In this document: positions 44,573-50,505 of the stretch, piece by piece
Layout: each line of letters opens with the position of its first letter
Numbering within the stretch: position 1 is the first letter of the stretch
Source of the DNA: Phycisphaerae bacterium
GTDB lineage: Bacteria; Planctomycetota; Phycisphaerae; UBA1845; PWPN01
Assembly: GCA_035384605.1 (NCBI GenBank)
Contig: DAOOIV010000027.1
Location: forward strand, 1 to 50,505
DNA: 50,505 nt
Direction: 5' to 3'
Made by a program: the position numbers and the translations under genes
Notes under the pieces: model-generated
Databases searched by the model: none
Told to the model about the DNA's origin: nothing
The model's input: only the letters and a program-made list of their open reading frames with translations

Positions 44573-45343
44573 ATGGCCCGCAGATCAACGGTTATTAAGG
44601 CGGCAGAGGCACTTCCCTTCCAGGGCGCGGTACTCAAGCCGTTTCACCTCAGCGACATGATGGGTGAAGTCAAGGCCGCCCTCATCCAGGCCCAGGCCGA
44701 CGCCGCCCGAATCGTCAGACAGGCCAAGGCCCAGGAGGACGCCATCCGCCGGGCGGGTTACGAGGCCGGTTATCAGGCCGGCTTCGCGAAAGGCCTCGAA
44801 GAGGGGCGAGAAAAAGGCCATGCCCAAGCCTTTGCTGAAGCCAAAGCCCAGTTCGCCGCGACCCACAAGAGCCTCCTGTCCTCTTGCGAGAAGATCATCG
44901 CGGATATCGAGGAACGCCGGGCCGCCTGGCAGGCCGCCGCCCGCCAGGATCTCGTCGATCTGGCCATGGCCGTCGCGCGCCGGATCGTTCGCCACGTCAG
45001 CGAAAACGATCGCCGCGTGGTGGTCGAGAACCTCGAGGAGGCCATTCGTCTCGCCGGAGAACGGTCCGACGTGACCATCAAGATCAACCCGGCCGATGCC
45101 CAGGCGGTTCGTGTGTTCGCGGAGTCCCTGGCCGATCGGCAGGCCTCCTGCAAGCTCGTGAAAATCGTTGAAGCCCCCGAAATCTCGCCCGGCGGTTGCT
45201 GGGTTCAATGGGGCAGCGGCGCGGTCGATGCCCGCATCGAGACGCAGCTTGACCGCATCGCCGCGGAACTGGGGGTCCGCGGAACACCGTCGATTCAGCA
45301 TGCCGCGGAAAATATGACCCGGGAGGGTCCGGAAAACGCATGA
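44573..45343 (+). CDS. fliH: Flagellar assembly protein FliH
   Basis: A 256-aa cytoplasmic regulator of the FliI ATPase and part of the export stator. A helix-rich central region carries glycine repeats (GYEAGYQAGFAKGLEEG, near residues 62-80) that are typical of FliH. The C-terminal V-type ATPase E-like domain includes VDLAMAVARRIVRH and ISPGGCWVQWGSGAVDARIETQL. Its stop overlaps the fliI start (ATGA), so production of the two partners is coupled. Confidence 0.92.
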   Translation: MARRSTVIKAAEALPFQGAVLKPFHLSDMMGEVKAALIQAQADAARIVRQAKAQEDAIRRAGYEAGYQAGFAKGLEEGREKGHAQAFAEAKAQFAATHKSLLSSCEKIIADIEERRAAWQAAARQDLVDLAMAVARRIVRHVSENDRRVVVENLEEAIRLAGERSDVTIKINPADAQAVRVFAESLADRQASCKLVKIVEAPEISPGGCWVQWGSGAVDARIETQLDRIAAELGVRGTPSIQHAAENMTREGPENA

Positions 45344-46710
45344 ACGCGTTCGCAAAAGAGATCGAGATGGTCGACTCCATGGTCACTCCGTCCCTCGTCG
45401 GGCGGGTCGTGGACGTCACCGGTCTGACCATCACGGTCTCGGGCCTCCCCGCGCCGATCGGAGCGATGTGCACGATCGAACGGCAGAACGGTACCCGCAT
45501 CGAGGCCCAGGTCGTCGGCTTCAGAAACGACCACACCATCGTCATGCCCCTGCAGGACACGCTCGGCGTGGCCAGAGGCGACAACGTGACCGCCTGGCCC
45601 GGCGAGGCGAAAGTCCCCCTCTGCGACGAGATGATCGGACGCGTGATGGACGGCCTGGGCCGTGTCATCGACAACGGCCCGCCGCTCTATTGCGATACCT
45701 GTTACCCGGTCTATCGCCCCGCTCCCCGCGCCCTCGAGCGCCCTCGGATCTCCCATCCGTTGTCCACCGGCATCCGCTCAATCGACGCCCTCTTGACCGC
45801 CGGTCGGGGGCAACGTCTTGGACTCTTCTCCGGAACCGGCGTCGGCAAGAGCGTATTGTTGGGCATGATCGCCCGTTACACCGATGCCGATGTGACCGTC
45901 CTGGCGCTCATCGGAGAACGCGGCCGCGAGGTCAATGAGTTCCTGCAGAATGACCTCGGGCCGGAAGGACGCCGCAAAACCGTACTGGTACTCAGCACCT
46001 CCGACGAGTCGCCCGTCCTGCGCGTACGCGCGGGATTCGTCGCCACGGCGGTTGCCGAGTACTTCCGCGATCGCGGCAAGAACGTACTCTTGCTCATGGA
46101 TTCAATCACCCGCATCGCCATGGCTCAGCGACAGATCGGCCTGGCCGCCGGAGAACCGCCCGCGACCAAGGGATATACACCCAGCGCGTTCGCGCTGCTC
46201 CCGCAGTTGCTCGAGCGCGCCGGCCAGACGGAGAACGGCAGCATTACCGGCTTCTATACCGTCCTGGTCGAGGCGGATGACATCAATGATCCGGTCGGCG
46301 ACGCCGTCCGGGGCATTCTCGACGGCCATGTCTGGCTCTCGCGGGCATTGGCCAACAAGTCCCATTACCCCGCCGTCAGCGTCTCCGAGAGCATCAGCAG
46401 AGTGATGAGTTCCATCGTCGATCCGCAGCATCTGGCCGCGGCCAGAACCGTCATGAAGGCCGTCGCGATCTGGAACGAGATCGAGGACCTGGTGAATATC
46501 GGGGCATACGCCGCCGGCGCGAACGCCGAATACGACGCCGTGATCCAGACCCGTCCCGCCGTCCTGGCTTTCTTGCAGCAGGGGGTGGCCCAGCGGGTCA
46601 GTTTCGCCGAGGCACGCCAGCAGTTGCTCGCCTTGGCTCAGCAGATCGAGGAAACCACCCGCAGACTGTCAAGGGAGGGCGGCCGTGCCCGAACGGTCAC
46701 GGCGGCATAA
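45340..46710 (+). CDS. fliI: Flagellum-specific ATP synthase FliI
   Basis: A 456-aa ATPase that powers flagellar type III export at the inner membrane. Walker A is GTGVGKS (K170), Walker B VLLLMDSITR, and other ATPase blocks include LIGERGREVNEF and AAGEPPATKGYTPSAFALLPQLLERAG, typical of FliI rather than F1 beta. N-terminal beta-barrel and C-terminal helical domains are complete. Overlaps fliH by four nt. Confidence 0.97.
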   Translation: MNAFAKEIEMVDSMVTPSLVGRVVDVTGLTITVSGLPAPIGAMCTIERQNGTRIEAQVVGFRNDHTIVMPLQDTLGVARGDNVTAWPGEAKVPLCDEMIGRVMDGLGRVIDNGPPLYCDTCYPVYRPAPRALERPRISHPLSTGIRSIDALLTAGRGQRLGLFSGTGVGKSVLLGMIARYTDADVTVLALIGERGREVNEFLQNDLGPEGRRKTVLVLSTSDESPVLRVRAGFVATAVAEYFRDRGKNVLLLMDSITRIAMAQRQIGLAAGEPPATKGYTPSAFALLPQLLERAGQTENGSITGFYTVLVEADDINDPVGDAVRGILDGHVWLSRALANKSHYPAVSVSESISRVMSSIVDPQHLAAARTVMKAVAIWNEIEDLVNIGAYAAGANAEYDAVIQTRPAVLAFLQQGVAQRVSFAEARQQLLALAQQIEETTRRLSREGGRARTVTAA

Positions 46711-46726
46711 CGCAAGAGAGTAGAAC

Positions 46727-47203
46727 ATGCCCAGACGATTCAAATTCCGGTTCGCGACCATGCTCAAGATCCGCCGCCAGCGCGAGGATGAGCAGAAACG
46801 CATCGTGGCCGAACGGTTACGCCAGATCCGCCAGACGCGAGACCATCGTCTGGTCCTCCAACGACAGATCGAGGACGAGGTCGACGCCATCCGCCACAGC
46901 CAGACCGGCGGGGCAATCGATATTCAACAGGTCATGAGGCACCGCCATTGGCTGAGCCACCTTCATAAGGGCGTCTTGGAAGCCGACGCCCGCTTGCGCT
47001 TCCTGGAGGCCCGGCTGGCACAGGAACGCGTGGTTCTGGCCGAGGCGGTCAAGCAGAGGAAGATTCTGGAAAAACTGAAGGAGCGTCAATGGCAACGGCA
47101 CCTCCGCGAGCAAGGTGTTCTCGAAGTGAAGGAAGGCGACGAGTTGGCCGCCGTTCGATACGTGTTCGGCCGCGACGCCGATGCCGAACTGCTGCGGACC
47201 TGA
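46727..47203 (+). CDS. fliJ: Flagellar export protein FliJ
   Basis: A 158-aa protein predicted as a long antiparallel coiled coil (FATMLKIRRQREDEQKRIVAERLRQI and LEARLAQERVVLAEAVKQRKILEKLKERQ). FliJ acts as the central stalk that contacts FliI and FlhA. The sequence is poorly conserved in the family; length, coiled-coil form and its position after fliI support the call. Confidence 0.85.
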   Translation: MPRRFKFRFATMLKIRRQREDEQKRIVAERLRQIRQTRDHRLVLQRQIEDEVDAIRHSQTGGAIDIQQVMRHRHWLSHLHKGVLEADARLRFLEARLAQERVVLAEAVKQRKILEKLKERQWQRHLREQGVLEVKEGDELAAVRYVFGRDADAELLRT

Positions 47204-47247
47204 CCGCCGCCGTCCGCACGTAGCCTCAACGAGGATCGATCTGAACC

Positions 47248-47925
47248 ATGTTGAAGCGTTTCTACCATCTTCTGGCCTTGCTGGCGCTGATCAACCTCTT
47301 CGCCGTGGCGGGTTTCGTCGGCTACCTGTTCGCCAGCGGGCGCCTCGACGCCGAGCGAGCCAGGCAGATCGCCGTCGTACTGAGAGGCGAATTCCCTGCG
47401 TCGCAGCCGGCCGCTGCCGCCGGCACGCCGACGCCGCGTGATGAGAGCCCCCAAGCCTCCGGCGACGAGATCGCCCGGCAGCAGCAGACCAAGGAACTCC
47501 TCGCCCTTCAGGAGAGACGCCGGGCACGCGATCTGCGGGACCGGGATCTGCTCGACAAGCGCATCCAACTCGAGACCCGTCAACTGCTCGAGAAGCTCGA
47601 GCGCAAAGAAAACGAACTGAAGCAGCAGAAACAGGTCTTCGAGAAGGAGGGCGAGCAGGCGGGATTCGATCGCCAGCTCAACCTCTTGTCCAAGACGGAA
47701 CCTAAACTCGCGCTGCAGTTGCTCAAGAATCAGATCAAGGAACCCGACGCGGTTCAGCTTCTGATGAAAATGGATGAGAACCGCGTCAAAGGAATTATCA
47801 ACGCCTGTAAGACGGAAGAGGATAAGGCCTGGATCGGGAGGATCCTGAACCAGATTGGCAAATATGGAAGCTCAACGGCGGCCGGTGGGGATGATTCCGG
47901 CAAGCCCGCATCCGACGGAGGATGA
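47248..47925 (+). CDS. MotE-like flagellar protein with coiled coil
   Basis: A 225-aa protein with an N-terminal transmembrane segment (residues ~7-29, HLLALLALINLFAVAGFVGYLF), an Ala/Pro spacer, and a long coiled coil (LEKLERKENELKQQKQVFEKEG). It ends with an MgtE-N-like helical domain (LLSKTEPKLALQLLKNQIKEPDAVQLLMKMDENRVKGIINA) as in MotE, which assists MotC in Gram-positive and some other bacteria. The gene lies between fliJ and fliK, where motE-like genes commonly occur. Its exact role in this organism is inferred. Confidence 0.72.
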   Translation: MLKRFYHLLALLALINLFAVAGFVGYLFASGRLDAERARQIAVVLRGEFPASQPAAAAGTPTPRDESPQASGDEIARQQQTKELLALQERRRARDLRDRDLLDKRIQLETRQLLEKLERKENELKQQKQVFEKEGEQAGFDRQLNLLSKTEPKLALQLLKNQIKEPDAVQLLMKMDENRVKGIINACKTEEDKAWIGRILNQIGKYGSSTAAGGDDSGKPASDGG

Positions 47926-47926
47926 C

Positions 47927-49681
47927 ATGCCCACCGTGGAATGGGCGGAAGTCCGGACTGTTGCACACTCAGCGCAGACCGTCCGCGATAAGCCCGAGCA
48001 GCTCGATGACGTGTTTGCGGTTGTCTTCGATTCGGCCCGCCGCTCGGTCGGCTCGCGCGTCGACCGGACCGTGCGCGAGCAACAGCATCGCGCCGCCGAC
48101 AAAGACAAAGCGGCAGCTACGCGCGATCCCCAGGCCGTGACCTCCGGCCGGTCGAAAAGCAAGGGCGCGGAAGGACCTCAGGAACCCAAGAAGAACCAGC
48201 AGACCGCAAAACCCGAATCGCCGGTGAAGGGAACGCCGATCGAGCCCGCTCAGGCTGAGTCTCCGCAACCCGCCCCTGCCGAGGAATCCCCTCGGGCAAA
48301 CGAACCCCTCGTTGTCGAACACGCAACGGAGCCGAGCGCCGCCGATCCGGTCCCGCAAGTCCCGCCTGAGCTGAAGCCGGCGCCCTCCCAAAAGAGCTCG
48401 GAGCAGACAAAAGCTGCGCAAAACCTGCTGTGGAAACCAACACCCGGGGCAACCGAGTTCCCGATGGACACCGCCCCGGCAGAGAACCGGGTAGACGACT
48501 CGCCGACGACGCAAACCTCGCCCCAGCTTGTAATCTGGGCGGTTGCCGATCCGGTTGCGGCAGTCATCCCGGATATCCCGGCGACGGCTCAGGCGGGCGA
48601 CGCCGCCCCTGGCGGGTGGGCTCCTCCGCAGGCGACTGAAGTCTCGGCAACCCGCGAGACAACCGGAACCTCTTCCGGCGAGCAGGCTCCGCAGCCTGCT
48701 TCCGGCGCGAACGTCCAACCGGCACAGGAACTGTCAATCTCCGTCTGGCAGTTCCTTCGAGGCGTCGCCGCCCATCTGGAACAGGCGATCGAGACCCGGG
48801 ATCGCAGGGCGATGAATAAACAGCCTGCCAGTTGTTCAGAACCAACGGTCGCGGCCCGGCCGACCGGCGAGACGCCTCCCAACCCGATGACGAAACCGCC
48901 GCTGCTCGGCAGCTTGGAAAACGGTAGCTCCACAAACAAGCAGTTGCTCGGGCAGGACGAAAACCGCTCACCGGAACATGATGCGGCCTCACAAGCGTCT
49001 TCCGGCGATGCGGCCAGGAACGCGGACGGTTCCGCCCATCAAACCGACACCAATGACGAGTTCAGGGGTCTGCTGGAACTTGCCGGACGTGTACGCGGAC
49101 GGATCGTCTCGCCTGATCTTCAACCTGCCCCCGCCTCGTTCGGGCGCGATTTGGGCGGCCAGGGCATCAGTCTGAAGGAGGCCCGGGCAATGACCGAGCT
49201 CGCCGACGTCGTCCGGGCGAATATCGGCGCGAGGCATTCGTCTATGGTCCTCAAGCTCGAGCCCCCGGAACTCGGCCGGCTCAGGGTCGACGTCCGCACG
49301 CACGGCGATGAACTGACACTGCGACTGCAGGCCGACTCCCTCTTGGGACGAGATGCCCTCCAGAGCCGCATCAACGAGCTGCGGAGTTCCCTCGAGCAAC
49401 ACGGCTTCAAACTCAACCAGATCCAGGTCGAACTGCGGGTTCCCCAGGCCAATCCTGGTGAAGCCCATCAGGACCGGCCGTTCCAGCAACAGGAACACTC
49501 GGATGGCCAGTCTTCCCATGAGCCCGCATGGCAGGGGCACGAAGGCGGCGGAAGTCAGACTCCTTCGGAATCAGAATGGTCGAACGAAGCTTTCGCGTTC
49601 TCCCAGGAGAACGCTTCATCCGGGGAGGAGCAGGATCGGGTCGATCGTCTGGCGGAGACGGGCGTCGACCTGGTTGTGTGA
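47927..49681 (+). CDS. fliK: Flagellar hook-length control protein FliK
   Basis: A 584-aa secreted ruler protein. The long N-terminal and middle regions are low-complexity, Pro/Ala/Glu/Gln-rich, as usual for the ruler part. The C-terminal Flg_hook domain is clear (SSMVLKLEPPELGRLRVDV, LTLRLQADS, INELRSSLEQHGFKLNQIQVEL), which switches export specificity by contacting FlhB. The ATG at 47927 begins one base after the motE-like stop and has GGAGG in front; the open frame from 47855 overlaps that gene and is less likely. Confidence 0.92.
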   Translation: MPTVEWAEVRTVAHSAQTVRDKPEQLDDVFAVVFDSARRSVGSRVDRTVREQQHRAADKDKAAATRDPQAVTSGRSKSKGAEGPQEPKKNQQTAKPESPVKGTPIEPAQAESPQPAPAEESPRANEPLVVEHATEPSAADPVPQVPPELKPAPSQKSSEQTKAAQNLLWKPTPGATEFPMDTAPAENRVDDSPTTQTSPQLVIWAVADPVAAVIPDIPATAQAGDAAPGGWAPPQATEVSATRETTGTSSGEQAPQPASGANVQPAQELSISVWQFLRGVAAHLEQAIETRDRRAMNKQPASCSEPTVAARPTGETPPNPMTKPPLLGSLENGSSTNKQLLGQDENRSPEHDAASQASSGDAARNADGSAHQTDTNDEFRGLLELAGRVRGRIVSPDLQPAPASFGRDLGGQGISLKEARAMTELADVVRANIGARHSSMVLKLEPPELGRLRVDVRTHGDELTLRLQADSLLGRDALQSRINELRSSLEQHGFKLNQIQVELRVPQANPGEAHQDRPFQQQEHSDGQSSHEPAWQGHEGGGSQTPSESEWSNEAFAFSQENASSGEEQDRVDRLAETGVDLVV

Positions 49682-49694
49682 CAAGGCGCGTGCA

Positions 49695-49752
49695 GATCCG
49701 CCCCGTCGGAGGACGGGGCGGATCCATCCGCCTGTCCCGGCTGCGCCGGGAC
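49695..49752 (+). terminator. Two strong hairpins between fliK and flgD
   Basis: 49695-49724 has a 13-bp perfect stem (GATCCGCCCCGTC/GACGGGGCGGATC, loop GGAG). 49734-49752 has GTCCCGGC/GCCGGGAC with loop TGC. No T run follows, so they may act as partial terminators, RNA stabilisers or translation controls rather than full stops, since flgD belongs to the same cluster. They lie 13 nt after fliK and end 18 nt before flgD. Confidence 0.55.
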
Positions 49753-49770
49753 GGCTGAGAGGACAACAAG

Positions 49771-50268
49771 ATGCAGATAACAGCAACACGGTACACGGAC
49801 GGTTCGACCGCGCAGACGACAACCCAGCGGGATGTGTCCGGCATCAGCGGCCAGGATTTCATGAAGATCCTGATTAAACAGCTTCAGCTTCAGGATCCCT
49901 TCGAGCCCATGACCAACCAGGAAATGATCTCCCAGATGGCCACCATCCGGGAACTGGAGATGAACACCCGCCTCACCGAGCGGCTCGAACAACTTACCGA
50001 TCAGCAGAGAGTCGCCTCTGCTTCCGGACTGATCGGCAAGCAGATCAAGGGCATCGTCACCGATTCGAACGGAAACGAGTATGAACTCAAAGGTCTTGTG
50101 ACCGGCATCGAGTTCACCAGCAGAGGCGAGATACTGCTGCGGCTCGACAACGGATTGAGATTGCCCATCACCAGCTTGACCGAGGTCACGGAGCCGCGAT
50201 CGGATCTGGAAACGGAGGAGGATTCGGAGTCGGCCTCGCAGGAAGAAAAATCAGAGGCTGCGGCATGA
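49771..50268 (+). CDS. flgD: Flagellar hook assembly (capping) protein FlgD
   Basis: A 165-aa scaffold that caps the growing hook. The conserved N-terminal block ISGQDFMKILIKQLQLQDPFEPMTNQEMISQMATI is diagnostic. It is short: after ~residue 135 an acidic, Ser/Glu-rich tail replaces the Ig-like domain found in enteric FlgD. GAGAGGACAACAAG precedes the ATG. Followed after ~115 nt by the hook protein gene. Confidence 0.93.
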   Translation: MQITATRYTDGSTAQTTTQRDVSGISGQDFMKILIKQLQLQDPFEPMTNQEMISQMATIRELEMNTRLTERLEQLTDQQRVASASGLIGKQIKGIVTDSNGNEYELKGLVTGIEFTSRGEILLRLDNGLRLPITSLTEVTEPRSDLETEEDSESASQEEKSEAAA

Positions 50269-50384
50269 TTCAAGGGTTTCGTCCGGCCGATTGTGCGAAC
50301 GGCAACGGCCGATGCAAGTAATCGACATGACAGGCTGTCTCGGCCGCAAGAGCCGAGCCGGATCAGAAGAAAAGGAGACGGGCA

Positions 50385-50505
50385 ATGGGATTGACCAGTG
50401 CAATGTATACCGGCCTTTCGGGCCTGAATGCCAACCAGTATCGGATCGACACCGTCGGCAACAACATCGCCAACGTGAATACCACCGCCTTCAAGGGAAG
50501 CCGGG
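50385..50505 (+). CDS. flgE: Flagellar hook protein (FlgE-type), 5' part cut by the window edge
   Basis: The first 40 codons of a rod/hook-family protein: MGLTSAMYTGLSGLNANQY then VGNNIANVNTTAFKGSR, the N-terminal signature shared by FlgE, FlgF and FlgG. Its place directly after flgD favours the hook protein FlgE. AAGGAGAC precedes the ATG at 50385. The rest lies outside the window. Confidence 0.85.
   Translation, partial: MGLTSAMYTGLSGLNANQYRIDTVGNNIANVNTTAFKGSR

Overview
The window looks like a chromosomal segment of a flagellated, GC-rich heterotrophic planctomycete, possibly of the Phycisphaerae group. This is an inference from gene content, with no rRNA marker to confirm it. The clues are secreted glycan-degrading enzymes with Sec or Tat signals, a DUF1571-type secreted protein, small zinc-ribbon proteins, HTH-REC and PAS-kinase signalling proteins, and a flagellar cluster headed by a TPR protein and a two-component sigma-54 regulator. 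No tRNA, rRNA, insertion sequence, phage gene or CRISPR array was seen.

Layout. 0-7.4 kb: a heparinase-like protein that may be interrupted by a stop near the window edge; a coupled pair of an ABC-type ATPase and a 153-aa partner of unknown function; a Tat-exported GH51 arabinofuranosidase; a three-gene overlapping cluster of unknown function that includes a 44-aa protein; and a family 4 uracil-DNA glycosylase. 8-16.4 kb: an HD-GYP/PilZ protein with an altered HD motif, a GH99/WbsX-like secreted protein, a HEPN/MNT toxin-antitoxin-type pair with its own promoter and operator, an HTH-REC regulator, a ribokinase-like kinase and purF. 16.5-24.6 kb: an AAA ATPase, scpB, a repeat array, a possible four-gene operon (receiver protein, cyclodeaminase, alpha/beta hydrolase, zinc ribbon), a GH123-like protein and a PflX-like radical SAM enzyme. 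24.7-33.4 kb: a hairpin cluster, an EamA transporter, a lipoprotein, a PAS histidine kinase, a DUF1571 protein, a SagB-like nitroreductase and aconitase.

33.4-35.0 kb is about 1.55 kb without a credible gene; it holds three copies of a 93-bp repeat. 35.0-50.5 kb is one co-directional flagellar cluster: TPR protein, flgN-like, histidine kinase, sigma-54 activator, a predicted sigma-54 promoter, flgB-flgC-fliE-fliF-fliG-fliH-fliI-fliJ, a MotE-like protein, fliK, flgD and the start of flgE. The kinase and activator probably switch on the flgB promoter located just downstream of them.

The least explained material is: (i) the ATPase/153-aa pair; (ii) two loci with nine hairpins whose stems differ but whose 4-nt loops all read TCCN on one strand; (iii) a 24-bp array of unpaired left arms of one of those hairpins after scpB; (iv) the 93-bp repeats. 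Starts were moved from the longest open frame where a ribosome binding site, signal peptide or family length supported it.
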